Positions 1 to 7,681 of a stretch of DNA of 64,000 nucleotides are shown one piece after another. The first letter of the stretch is position 1. Every line of letters begins with the position of its first letter. Source of the DNA: Bacillus sp. FJAT-26390 (GTDB lineage Bacteria > Bacillota > Bacilli > Paenibacillales > Paenibacillaceae); NCBI RefSeq assembly GCF_001682865.1, contig NZ_MAQX01000036.1, forward strand, positions 62,001 through 126,000, written 5' to 3'. A model generated the notes under the pieces. The model saw only the letters and a program-made list of their open reading frames with translations, did no database searches and had not been told where the DNA came from. The translations under genes were made by a program, and so were the position numbers.

Positions 1-530
1 ATCAACATGAGCATAGCGGTCGACGTAAAGGAGCCTAGCTGAGGGGCAAGCTCGCCTGTCTGGCGAAACAGCCTGTTTTTGATCACAAAGATAGAGAAGG
101 AAATGGCGGCAGCGCTCGTTATAATCATCGCCGGAACGGCAATTAAGTTTTGAGGCGCGATCGACACCAGCGAGAAAAGAACGCCCTTCCATGCATATTG
201 ATTGATTAGCGTACCCACCGAAAAACCAACCAGCGCACCTTTTAAGAAATTAAGCGCAAGCACTCCCGGTATTCCGACAACGGTGATGCCGAGCACCCAC
301 AATACAAGCAGCCATTTGCTATGGAAAAAAAACCGTTCCCAGAATGAATGCGCTTCTCCAATTCCGGCGCCATCATTCATCAGCTGTACATACTGATCTA
401 CATCCTGGGCAAGCTCCTGCTGTTGCTCGAGCGTAAGCGCGTTGACCATGAGTGCGCCAAATATGGCGCCTACCACAAACAATACCGACACGAAAACATA
501 CAGCGATAGTTGATTTTTGATGACGCTCAC
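1..530 (-). CDS. spoIIM: Stage II sporulation protein M, 3'-truncated by window edge
   Basis: Integral membrane protein of the SpoIID-SpoIIM-SpoIIP engulfment machine, acting in the mother-cell membrane at the sporulation septum. The visible part (about 176 residues) has an N-terminal membrane segment (LYVFVSVLFVVGAIFGA), a hydrophilic loop, then further hydrophobic segments containing GALVGFSVGTLINQ, which is typical of SpoIIM. The start is read as GTG at 530, preceded by GAAAGG; no ATG lies closer to the conserved N-terminus. The 3' end lies before base 1. The identity rests on recalled family sequence and on the nudF/mciZ neighbourhood, which also lies near spoIIM in Bacillus. Confidence 0.85.
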   Translation of the reverse strand, partial: MSVIKNQLSLYVFVSVLFVVGAIFGALMVNALTLEQQQELAQDVDQYVQLMNDGAGIGEAHSFWERFFFHSKWLLVLWVLGITVVGIPGVLALNFLKGALVGFSVGTLINQYAWKGVLFSLVSIAPQNLIAVPAMIITSAAAISFSIFVIKNRLFRQTGELAPQLGSFTSTAMLML

Positions 531-660
531 CAATCCTTTCAGCTACTTTAAACCCCTGCCCTTTTGAAGGGTTTCTACTATGCCTTCAAAGGTTTTATTT
601 TATAGAAAATTTGGATTGAAGCTTAAAACCCTTTGCTTCGGAACCCAAAAGCCTTAAAGG

Positions 661-717
661 CGTTTCAAACTTTTTCAAATCGGATCAAACCTTTTATCAA
701 ATCGCTTCAAACCTTTT
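661..717. repeat. 22-nt imperfect tandem repeat
   Basis: Two full 22-nt units (674-695 and 696-717), both ending CAAACCTTTT and both containing CAAATCG, follow a third degenerate partial unit (661-673). The two full units differ at only a few positions. There are no spacers, so this is a direct tandem repeat and not a CRISPR. It sits upstream of spoIIM on its coding strand. Confidence 0.6.
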
Positions 718-731
718 CGAACCCACCCAAA

Positions 732-751
732 CCCTCCCTTCCAAGGGAGGG
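732..751. repeat. Perfect 20-nt palindromic hairpin
   Basis: CCCTCCCTT and AAGGGAGGG flank a 2-nt centre, giving a perfect 9-bp stem, followed at once by GGGTtgcACCC. There is no adjacent T-run, so it does not look like a simple terminator. The GC-rich block resembles the core of a dispersed intergenic element. That reading is an inference. Confidence 0.5.
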
Positions 752-1114
752 CCCCAAGGGTTGCACCCTCTGGACACCCGCAATTGGACTAACGTCGAAG
801 GGATAGAGATGGGTGTGAGCATGGACTGCCTAGGAGCTTTCGTCCCTTCGGGACACGCTGGAAGATTGTGCATGAATAAGGATTAATAAGCCTTGGTGAT
901 TGTTTGAATGACAAATTGAACTAATAATTAGGTTTATTTAACAAAGTTGTTTGAAAAGGTGTTATAGAGGTTTAAAAATTAGATCAATACAAATTTAGTT
1001 AGTTAGCATACATAACTAATGATTTTGGAGATATGGTTTTACGCATAGGTTGTCTTACTAGTGTATTGTATGAGGGGGTTTAGAGGGGTATGACGGGTTT
1101 GTTGAGGGAAGACA

Positions 1115-1134
1115 AGGTCGGCTAAAGCCGACCT
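1115..1134 (-). terminator. Hairpin overlapping the nudF stop codon
   Basis: AGGTCGGC and GCCGACCT form a perfect 8-bp stem with a TAAA loop. The nudF stop codon (1122-1124) lies inside it. On the minus strand it is followed by TGTCTTCCC, which is only weakly T-rich, so termination may be partial. Confidence 0.4.
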
Positions 1135-1685
1135 GTCAGATTGTATAGTTTCCATGCGTAGACAGCTAGAATCGTTTTGGCGTCGCTAATGCGGCCTTCT
1201 TGTATGTAAGCTTCGGCTTGCTCGAGAGTAATCGCTTCTACCTTTAGATCCTCATCTTCATCCGGATTTTGAACGCCCTGCTCGACTTTGTCCGTGAAAT
1301 AGATGTATAACTTCTCGTCAGCAAAGCCAGGCGAGGTGTAAAAAGCGCTTAGCAGCTTCAGGTCATCTGAGCGATAGCCTGTCTCTTCTTCCAGCTCGCG
1401 GGCTGCTGCGGTAAGCGGGTCTTCGCCGGGATCAAGCTTGCCTGCCGGGATTTCGATTTGAAATTTTTCAAGCGGCTTGCGGAATTGCTCGACGACGAGC
1501 AGCTTGCCATCCAATAACGCCATAACGGCTGCGGCACCTGGATGTTTTACGATTTCTCTTGTAGCGGTTCTGCCATCAGCTAGAGCAACGGTATCTACCT
1601 GAAGCGTAATCATTTTGCCTTCAAAAATAGGCTCGGTCTTAATCGTTTCCTCGCGCCATAGCGCAGCTGGCTGTTGTTCTTCCAA
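1122..1685 (-). CDS. nudF: ADP-ribose pyrophosphatase (NUDIX hydrolase)
   Basis: Hydrolyses ADP-ribose to AMP and ribose 5-phosphate in the cytoplasm. The NUDIX box is complete: GKLDPGEDPLTAAARELEEE, followed by TGY. REIVKHPGA and AFYTSPGFADE are also typical of the NudF group. The reading frame stays open to 1808, but a TTG at 1685 has AAGGAG about 9 nt upstream and gives a 187-residue protein starting MEEQQ, close to the usual length. The longer form would run into the mciZ promoter and gene on the other strand. The neighbouring mciZ-like gene matches the B. subtilis arrangement. Confidence 0.9.
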   Translation of the reverse strand: MEEQQPAALWREETIKTEPIFEGKMITLQVDTVALADGRTATREIVKHPGAAAVMALLDGKLLVVEQFRKPLEKFQIEIPAGKLDPGEDPLTAAARELEEETGYRSDDLKLLSAFYTSPGFADEKLYIYFTDKVEQGVQNPDEDEDLKVEAITLEQAEAYIQEGRISDAKTILAVYAWKLYNLTGRL

Positions 1686-1721
1686 TCGTGATCGCTCCTT
1701 TTTGTACTGCATGCTTATTGC

Positions 1722-1750
1722 GCATAACTTGTCCTGCACCTGCATAACTA
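1722..1750 (+). promoter_or_regulatory. Possible sigma-E promoter of mciZ
   Basis: GCATAAC (1722-1728), a 14-nt spacer and CATAACTA (1743-1750) partly match the sigma-E pattern (about KMATATT, 13-15 nt, CATACAHT). B. subtilis mciZ is known to be sigma-E dependent. The match is imperfect, so this is tentative. Confidence 0.3.
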
Positions 1751-1781
1751 TCATTATATCAAATTGACAGGGGCGAATAAT

Positions 1782-1946
1782 ATGAAACAATATGTAGCGG
1801 TTAATCATTTGCGATTAGTAGGTAAAGGCTGGGAAATCCGTCATCAGCTGCGCAAGCTGTCTGCTTCTTCCCTTTCCAGAACTCCGATGTCCGAATATAC
1901 GAATGTCATCAGCGTGCGCCGCCTTCCTCTAGACAAAACGAATTAA
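1782..1946 (+). CDS. mciZ: MciZ-like inhibitor of FtsZ ring formation
   Basis: A 54-residue protein starting MKQYVAVNHLRLVGKGWEIR. B. subtilis MciZ, a 40-residue mother-cell peptide that binds FtsZ and blocks Z-ring assembly in sporulation, carries the nearly identical core LVGKAWEIR. It also lies next to nudF, as here. The ATG at 1782 was preferred over the upstream in-frame ATG at 1764 because it aligns with the known N-terminus and has AGGGG about 9 nt upstream. The C-terminal tail is longer than in B. subtilis and not recognisable. Identity rests on the short core plus position; function is inferred. Confidence 0.75.
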   Translation: MKQYVAVNHLRLVGKGWEIRHQLRKLSASSLSRTPMSEYTNVISVRRLPLDKTN

Positions 1947-1978
1947 TCAGCCTTCTACATTTAAAAATGATTTTTAGA

Positions 1979-2034
1979 CAAAAAACCCTCCATCCGCCAT
2001 CAGCTTTAGCTGAACAATGGGATTGAAGGGCTTT
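1979..2034 (-). terminator. Terminator of the M20 peptidase gene
   Basis: On the minus strand, CCCTTCAATCC pairs with GGATGGAGGG (one bulge). An inner CAGCTaaAGCTG stem lies between the arms, and the outer stem is followed by a T-run (1980-1985 on the plus strand as A). It also lies downstream of mciZ and may serve both genes. Confidence 0.6.
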
Positions 2035-2077
2035 CTGTCATGTAGCGGCAAAGCATGCCGCGAGAGCAGCGCTTTTG

Positions 2078-3211
2078 TTATTCTACAGTCGCCGCTTGTT
2101 TGATGATTTCTACGACGAGCTCGGTCGTTTTGACCAAATCTTCCACTTTAATTTGCTCTTTTGTCGTATGGATATGCTCATAGCCAACAGCCAAATTGAC
2201 GGTAGGAATGCCTAGCCCGTTAAAGATATTCGCATCGCTGCCGCCGCCGGAATGGAATGTGCGAGGCGTGCGACCGATCGCAACTATCGCTTTTTTCGCC
2301 AGCTGTACGACGGAATCCTCATCATCATATTGATAAGCCGGGTAAATAATTTCGCTCTCCAGCTCGCCGCGCGCTCCAAATTCCTCTGCTGCGCTCTCCA
2401 CTGCTTTGCGCATCGCTTCGATTTGGCTGTCCAGCTTATGCTGAACAATACTTCTTGCCTCTGCATCCAGCTTCACGTAGTCACACACGATATTTGTAGC
2501 GCCGCCGCCCTCGAACCGGCCGATGTTCGCTGTTGTTTCATTATCAATCCGGCCAAGCGGCATTCTTGCGATCGCTTTGGCAGCGACCTGGATCGCGCTT
2601 ATGCCATCCTCTGGATTCACGCCTGCATGTGCAGAACGGCCATACATTTTGATCGTTACTTTAGCTTGCGTTGGCGCTGCTACCGCAATATCTCCGATTG
2701 CTCCGTTGGAATCCAGCGCATAACCGAACTTCGCTTCCAGCTTCGATGCATCAAGCGAGCGCGCCCCTAGAAGACCAGACTCCTCGCCAACTGTAATGAC
2801 GAATTGAATGCGGCCATGAGGTATTGCTTGCTCCTTCACGACACGTATCGCTTCAAAAATGGCGGAAATGCCTGCTTTGTCGTCGGCGCCAAGAATAGTC
2901 GTGCCGTCGCTTCTAATATAACCGTCCGCATCCAGCTGCGGCTTAATGCCAACGCCTGGCGTTACGGTATCCATGTGGCATGTGAAGAAAATCGTCGGCG
3001 CAGCAGCATCCGCACCCTCTGCTTCCCAAATCGCAAACAGATTGCCTGCCCCGTGCCCCGTTTTCGCTGCGGCATCATCCTCGCTGATTTGCAAGCCCAG
3101 CGCTTCGAACTTTTGTTTGAGCACGCGGCTTATTTCCTGCTCATGCTTTGTCTCGCTATCTATCTTCACTAATTCCATGAATTCATTTACCAAACGATCT
3201 TTTTCAATCAT
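2078..3211 (-). CDS. M20-family tripeptidase-like metallopeptidase (YqjE type)
   Basis: Predicted cytoplasmic zinc aminopeptidase of the PepT/YqjE group, 377 residues, the usual length. Metal-site motifs are visible: TCHMDTV near residue 78, GADDKAG near 113, EESG near 144, and a C-terminal HTTKEQI supplying a last His. The central lid domain is present (SAHAGVNPEDG). The start at 3211 has GGAGGAAA 5-8 nt upstream. The gene ends in its own terminator and is divergent from the Prli42-like micro-ORF, a neighbourhood also seen in Bacillus. The exact peptide substrate cannot be told from sequence. Confidence 0.85.
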   Translation of the reverse strand: MIEKDRLVNEFMELVKIDSETKHEQEISRVLKQKFEALGLQISEDDAAAKTGHGAGNLFAIWEAEGADAAAPTIFFTCHMDTVTPGVGIKPQLDADGYIRSDGTTILGADDKAGISAIFEAIRVVKEQAIPHGRIQFVITVGEESGLLGARSLDASKLEAKFGYALDSNGAIGDIAVAAPTQAKVTIKMYGRSAHAGVNPEDGISAIQVAAKAIARMPLGRIDNETTANIGRFEGGGATNIVCDYVKLDAEARSIVQHKLDSQIEAMRKAVESAAEEFGARGELESEIIYPAYQYDDEDSVVQLAKKAIVAIGRTPRTFHSGGGSDANIFNGLGIPTVNLAVGYEHIHTTKEQIKVEDLVKTTELVVEIIKQAATVE

Positions 3212-3307
3212 TAACGTTTCCTCCGTCCATTACTTTCGTATACAATAGAGTAAGTGACAAGCTATCATTAAGCTGTTATGTTCTAAATCATGAAAGGGGT
3301 TTTCCAA

Positions 3308-3409
3308 ATGCGCAGACAACGATTGATTCGAATTGTTGCCATTTTGCTCGTATCCGCACTCGTGTTATCGTCCTTGTTAGCAGGCCTTGGATCGTTATTT
3401 CTATACTAG
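3308..3409 (+). CDS. Prli42-like small membrane protein
   Basis: A 33-residue protein, MRRQRLIRIVAIL onward: a short basic N-terminus followed by one hydrophobic helix (LVSALVLSSLLAGLGSLF) and almost no tail. AAAGGGG lies about 9 nt before the ATG. Size, charge pattern and the SALVLSSLLAG helix resemble Prli42, the membrane miniprotein that tethers the stressosome via RsbR in Listeria. The identity comes from recalled family features only. It overlaps the 3' end of lipB by 9 nt in tail-to-tail orientation. Confidence 0.6.
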   Translation: MRRQRLIRIVAILLVSALVLSSLLAGLGSLFLY

Positions 3410-4102
3410 GTCCATTTGACATTTAAATTCTTTGACAAAATGAGGGAGCAACTGCTTAGCCGCTTCCTCAACCGATAGCTCAAGCCCCGTCAAATCATTG
3501 AAGGAAGTCACGCCGAATTGCTGAATGCCGCAAGGGACGATTCCGCTAAAACCTTCTGCTGCAATCCCTGATTTGATGTTGAGCGCAAATCCATGACTCG
3601 TAATAAAGCCCCGCCGATGCCGGGCTTTATTAAATTTCACCCCGATAGCCGCAATCTTCTGATCCGCTACCCATACTCCTGTATATTCCGGTTTTCTGCC
3701 CGCCTCTATACCATACTCGGCTAGCCAATTAATAATGACTTGCTCCAAGCTGCGCAAATAAGCATGCAAATCAAGTCCCTCCGCTTCCAGATAAAGCAGC
3801 GGATAGCCAACTAGCTGTCCAGGCCCATGATAGGTAATATCTCCGCCGCGGTCGATCTGGAACAGCGTAATGCCTTGCTCCTTAAGCTCCGCTTCATCCA
3901 GAAGCAAATGTTCAGGATGCTTGTCAGAGCCCATCGTATAGGTAGGCGGATGCTGAAGAAGGAGGAGCGTCTGCATGCGCTCCTCCTGATCAATTTGCTT
4001 TACGTATGCTTTTTGCAGCTCCCACGCCTGCGCGTATTCGAGCATGCCTATATAGTGGGCGTCCAGCCGTCTTAAGCCATTTGCGTTATCCGCGTCAGAC
4101 AT
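3401..4102 (-). CDS. lipB: Octanoyl-[acyl carrier protein] transferase LipB
   Basis: Transfers octanoyl from ACP to the lipoyl domains of 2-oxoacid dehydrogenases, the first step of lipoate synthesis. The LipB signature RGGDITYHGPGQLVGYP is present, along with the conserved Lys in KIAAIGVK and the catalytic Cys in GIVPCGI. Length of 233 residues is normal. The start at 4102 has AAGGGGA upstream. It lies 17 nt downstream of the E2 gene, whose lipoyl domain is a natural substrate, so the two are probably co-transcribed. B. subtilis uses the unrelated LipM/LipL route instead. Confidence 0.93.
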   Translation of the reverse strand: MSDADNANGLRRLDAHYIGMLEYAQAWELQKAYVKQIDQEERMQTLLLLQHPPTYTMGSDKHPEHLLLDEAELKEQGITLFQIDRGGDITYHGPGQLVGYPLLYLEAEGLDLHAYLRSLEQVIINWLAEYGIEAGRKPEYTGVWVADQKIAAIGVKFNKARHRRGFITSHGFALNIKSGIAAEGFSGIVPCGIQQFGVTSFNDLTGLELSVEEAAKQLLPHFVKEFKCQMDLV

Positions 4103-4119
4103 GATGGTGTTCCCCTTTT

Positions 4120-5445
4120 CTAATACAATTTGCTTTCTAGGTTAAAGCTCTCCAAGTTATCCTTCACGCGCTGCAAGAAACGTCCGCAAATAACGCCGTC
4201 CAAAATCCGGTGATCCAGCGATAGGCACAGATTAGCCATTGAGCGAACCGCAATCATGTCGTTAATGACAACCGGGCGCTTAACGATGGACTCGAACGTC
4301 AGAATCGCTGCTTGCGGATAGTTAATGATCGGATATGACAAAATCGAACCAAACGACCCTGTATTATTGACCGTGAACGTTCCGCCTTGCATATCGGACA
4401 AGGTCAGCTTGCCTTCCCTAGTCTTACGTGCAAGCTCCTCAATTTCTTTGGCAAGCCCGGCAACGTTTTTGTGATCGGCATTTTTGATAACGGGCGTAAG
4501 AACGGAATCCTCCGTACCAACGGCAAGCGCGATATTGATATCCCGCTTCACGATTATTTTATCTACCGCCCACATGGAGTTCATAATAGGCACATCTTTG
4601 ATCGCATTGACGACTGCTTTGAGCAGGAAAGCCAAATAAGTCAAATTGATGCCTTCGCGCTTCATGAAATCATCTTTAAGCTTGTTGCGAAGAAGAACTA
4701 GATTCGTTACATCCACTTCAATCATCGTCCAAGCATGCGGAATTTCGCTCACGCTCTGCCTCATATTGCGGGCAATCGTATTACGGATTGGCGTTACATC
4801 AATAAAGTTATCGCCTCGTCCAGCTCCCGTTGCGCCCTCCACCTCGATTTTTGGAAATCTAGGCGTTTCCGTCAAATGCAGACCGGAGGAACGAACCTGT
4901 GCAGCCGAGTCGACCGTATGCGGTGCTGGCGCAGCAGCGTTTCCGCTTGCCGCATTGCTTGTCTTGCCCGCTCCGGATGCAACGTAAGCGAGTACGTCCT
5001 TGCGCGTAATCCGACCGCCAAGACCCGTTCCAGGAACATCGGTCAAGCGTATCGCATGCTCTGCTGCAAGCTGCTGCACAGCCGGCGAGAATCGGTTGCG
5101 CATAGGCGCGTCTTCCGATGCGATCTCAGACGGTGGTGCAGCGGAAGCAGCTCCTGCTGCTTGGGATTGTGCCGGTGCGTCTCCAGATGGAGCCGCTGAG
5201 CCTTCGACTTCGATGATGCAGATTGGTGTTCCGACCGGAACGGTCTCACCTTTGCCAACCAAGATTTGGACAAGCTTGCCCGCTACTGTTGAAGGCAATT
5301 CCGCATTCACTTTATCCGTAATGATTTCACAGACAGGCTCGTATACGTCAACCCAATCACCTGGCTGCTTCAGCCATTTATCAATTGTAGCCGATACAAG
5401 CGATTCCGCAAGCTGCGGCACGACGATTTCCGTCATTGTTTTCAT
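4120..5445 (-). CDS. bkdB: Branched-chain 2-oxoacid dehydrogenase E2, dihydrolipoyl acyltransferase
   Basis: Core acyltransferase of the branched-chain 2-oxoacid dehydrogenase complex, which makes isobutyryl-, isovaleryl- and 2-methylbutyryl-CoA for branched fatty acids. It has one lipoyl domain (lipoyl Lys45 in TDKVNAELPS), an Ala/Pro-rich linker, a subunit-binding domain (about residues 115-155, with VPGTGLGGRITRKDVL), a second linker and the catalytic domain ending in DHRILDGV (His412, Asp416). The start at 5445 follows GGGAGATG. It is transcribed with the E1 genes upstream and lipB downstream. The 122-bp gap before it holds a GC-rich CCGCC/GGCGG hairpin. Confidence 0.93.
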   Translation of the reverse strand: MKTMTEIVVPQLAESLVSATIDKWLKQPGDWVDVYEPVCEIITDKVNAELPSTVAGKLVQILVGKGETVPVGTPICIIEVEGSAAPSGDAPAQSQAAGAASAAPPSEIASEDAPMRNRFSPAVQQLAAEHAIRLTDVPGTGLGGRITRKDVLAYVASGAGKTSNAASGNAAAPAPHTVDSAAQVRSSGLHLTETPRFPKIEVEGATGAGRGDNFIDVTPIRNTIARNMRQSVSEIPHAWTMIEVDVTNLVLLRNKLKDDFMKREGINLTYLAFLLKAVVNAIKDVPIMNSMWAVDKIIVKRDINIALAVGTEDSVLTPVIKNADHKNVAGLAKEIEELARKTREGKLTLSDMQGGTFTVNNTGSFGSILSYPIINYPQAAILTFESIVKRPVVINDMIAVRSMANLCLSLDHRILDGVICGRFLQRVKDNLESFNLESKLY

Positions 5446-5567
5446 AGTTCACATCTCCCTACTGGCCCAAGGCGTAAACGGCTACCGCCGTCCTCTGGCG
5501 GCGCAGCATACGTTTCGCGGTGACATATAAGCCTCGTATAAAATCAACACTTATACTTTCTTATATT

Positions 5568-6551
5568 TTAATAAAGTGCTAGTTGCCGCATGGCTTCTTT
5601 TACTTTTTCTTTGTTAAGCATAAAAAATTTCTCGCCCGGCGGGTTAATCGGCATTGCCGGCACATCCGGCCCGCAAAGGCGCATGATCGGAGCATCCAGC
5701 TCATAAAGCAGCTCTTCAGCGATAATTGCAGACACTTCGGCTCCTACGCCGCCCGTCTTGTTGTCCTCATGAATAATAAGCACCTTGCCCGTTTTGCGAA
5801 CTGCCTCAAGAATCCCCTCTTTATCGAGCGGTTGAAGCGTACGCAGGTCGAGAATATGCGTGCTGATGCCCTCGCCTTCAAGCTCGGCTGCAGCTTGTTC
5901 TACAAAGTGAAGCGGAAGACTGTAGCCGATAACGGTAATGTCTTCGCCCTCGCGCAGTACGTTAGCAACTCCGATTGGAACGATGTAATCGTCATCCGGA
6001 ACTTCACCCGTAACAAGCTTGTAGCATTTTTTATTCTCAAAATAAAGCACCGGATCAGGGTCGCGAACAGCGGCCTTCAGCAAACCTTTCGCATCGTAAG
6101 CCCGATAGGGGGCAACGATCTTTAAGCCAGGCGTCCCGAAAAACACGGATTCTGGACATTGTGAATGGTATAAACCACCAAATATACCGCCGCCGATCGG
6201 CGCGCGGATTACGAGCGGACATGTCCAGTCATTATTCGAGCGGTAACGTACCTTTGCCGCTTCGCTAATGATTTGATTGGTTGCCGGGAACATGAAGTCG
6301 GAGTATTGCATTTCTGCGATCGGCTTCATGCCATACATTGCCGCACCAATCGCTACGCCCGCTATTGCAGATTCCGCAAGCGGCGTATCGAGCACTCGAG
6401 ACTCGCCGAACTGATCCTGCAGCCCCTTCGTGGTCGTGAATACACCACCTTTAAGGCCAACGTCCTCACCAAGCACGAAGACATCGTCATCTCTTTCCAT
6501 TTCTTCCTTCATCGCTTGGCGAATTGCATCAATATATTCGATTACTGCCAT
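5568..6551 (-). CDS. bkdAB: Branched-chain 2-oxoacid dehydrogenase E1 beta subunit
   Basis: Pairs with E1 alpha to form the thiamine-diphosphate decarboxylase of the complex. 327 residues, typical. Visible hallmarks are EDVGLKGGVF, DTPLAESAIAGVAIGAA, the MQYSDF box, and the C-terminal transketolase-like domain with HEDNKTGGVGAE. Its ATG overlaps the E1 alpha stop by one base (TAATG), so the two are translationally coupled. The assignment to branched-chain rather than pyruvate substrate rests on overall similarity to the Bkd group and on cluster context. Confidence 0.9.
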   Translation of the reverse strand: MAVIEYIDAIRQAMKEEMERDDDVFVLGEDVGLKGGVFTTTKGLQDQFGESRVLDTPLAESAIAGVAIGAAMYGMKPIAEMQYSDFMFPATNQIISEAAKVRYRSNNDWTCPLVIRAPIGGGIFGGLYHSQCPESVFFGTPGLKIVAPYRAYDAKGLLKAAVRDPDPVLYFENKKCYKLVTGEVPDDDYIVPIGVANVLREGEDITVIGYSLPLHFVEQAAAELEGEGISTHILDLRTLQPLDKEGILEAVRKTGKVLIIHEDNKTGGVGAEVSAIIAEELLYELDAPIMRLCGPDVPAMPINPPGEKFFMLNKEKVKEAMRQLALY

Positions 6552-7585
6552 TATTCCCTGCCTCCTTGCTCAGCATCATCCGCATACACGTGCAGCAATG
6601 TAGATTCCGGCGTCGGGAATGGCGCTTTATCGCCATATTCGGTAGCCTCGTCAAGCAGCTTGCGTATTTTCGCTTGCAACTCTACATCGAGCTCCTCTGA
6701 CCAAATACCGCTGTCAATCAGGTACTGCTTATATTTAGGTATGCCGTCTTTCGCACGATTGGAATCAACCTCTTCTTTCGTACGATAAGCGAGATCGTTA
6801 TCTGATGTGGAGTGAGGCGAGATGCGGTACATAAGCGCTTCAATCAGCGTTGGACCTTCGCCCGCGATTGCGCGCTCACGCGCTTCCTTAACGACCCGGA
6901 ACACTTCAAGCGCATCGTTTCCGTCAACCTGATAGCCAGGGAAGCCATAGCCGAGCGCACGATCAGCGACCGTACCGGCTAGCTGCTTATGGATAGGTAC
7001 GGAAATGGCATATTGATTATTTTCACACATAAAAATGACAGGCAGCTTATGTACGCCTGCAAAGTTACAGCCCTCATGGAAGTCGCCTTGATTGCTCGAT
7101 CCTTCTCCGAAGGTAACAAAGCTGACTAGCGGCTTGTTTTTCATTCTTGCTGCAAGCGCAATGCCTACCGCATGCGGAACCTGAGTCGTTACCGGGCTTG
7201 AACCCGTTACGATGCGAAGCTTCTTCGAACCAAAGTGGCCAGGCATTTGGCGTCCGCCGGAATTTGGGTCCTCCGCCTTCGCGAACACTGACAATAACAA
7301 ATCGCGCAGCGTCATCCCTACGGAGAGGACAAAGCCATAGTCCCGATAATAAGGCAGAAAATAATCGTTATCGCGATCAAGCGCGTAAGCTGCCGCTACT
7401 TGAGCGACCTCTTGGCCTACACCGGATACGTGGAAATTGATTTTACCGGCGCGCTGCAGCAGCAGCATTCGCTCGTCAAACTTGCGTGCCGTCACCATCG
7501 TTGCATACATATCAATTGCTTGCTCATTGCTGAGCCCGAGTTCCAAATGACGAACATTTTGCCCAGTAGATGCAGGTTGGGTCAT
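6551..7585 (-). CDS. bkdAA: Branched-chain 2-oxoacid dehydrogenase E1 alpha subunit
   Basis: Thiamine-diphosphate-binding subunit, 344 residues. The cofactor motif is recognisable as FGEGSSNQGDFHEG...NQYAIS (about residues 160-195), preceded by GRQMPGHFG and followed by the phosphorylation-loop region YRISPHSTSDND. The ATG at 7585 has GGAGGAACACC upstream. Its stop overlaps the E1 beta start. It lies 96 bp downstream of the E3 gene in the order E3-E1a-E1b-E2-lipB. Confidence 0.9.
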   Translation of the reverse strand: MTQPASTGQNVRHLELGLSNEQAIDMYATMVTARKFDERMLLLQRAGKINFHVSGVGQEVAQVAAAYALDRDNDYFLPYYRDYGFVLSVGMTLRDLLLSVFAKAEDPNSGGRQMPGHFGSKKLRIVTGSSPVTTQVPHAVGIALAARMKNKPLVSFVTFGEGSSNQGDFHEGCNFAGVHKLPVIFMCENNQYAISVPIHKQLAGTVADRALGYGFPGYQVDGNDALEVFRVVKEARERAIAGEGPTLIEALMYRISPHSTSDNDLAYRTKEEVDSNRAKDGIPKYKQYLIDSGIWSEELDVELQAKIRKLLDEATEYGDKAPFPTPESTLLHVYADDAEQGGRE

Positions 7586-7681
7586 AAGGTGTTCCTCCTT
7601 TTACGTACTATTATAACCTGGTACTAAGACTTGATCATATACATTATAACTCCATTTGTTCCAAAAAGAAAACAGTCTTGC

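Larger units (their letters stand above)
541..1114. other. Gene-free stretch with repeats and hairpins
   Basis: No convincing gene lies between spoIIM and nudF. The left part (about 541-780) is full of CCTTT/AAAGG and TTCAAA words, includes a 22-nt tandem repeat (661-717) and a perfect 20-nt palindrome (732-751), and is followed by a second small hairpin, GGGTtgcACCC. A GTCCCttcGGGAC hairpin lies near 844. The right part (about 890-1110) is AT-rich and contains an inverted repeat, TTAGTTA/TAACTAA, near 1005. The promoter of spoIIM should lie here, but I could not pick one with confidence. Confidence 0.6.

Noticed and set aside
661..717. Possible CRISPR array
   Set aside because: Units are directly adjacent with no unique spacers, only two to three imperfect copies, and no cas genes.
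809..886. 25-codon frame MGVSMDCLGAFVPSG onward in the gene-free stretch near spoIIM
   Set aside because: It has AAGGGA just upstream, but spans a GTCCCttcGGGAC hairpin in a repeat-rich element and resembles no protein known to me; better explained as part of an intergenic element.
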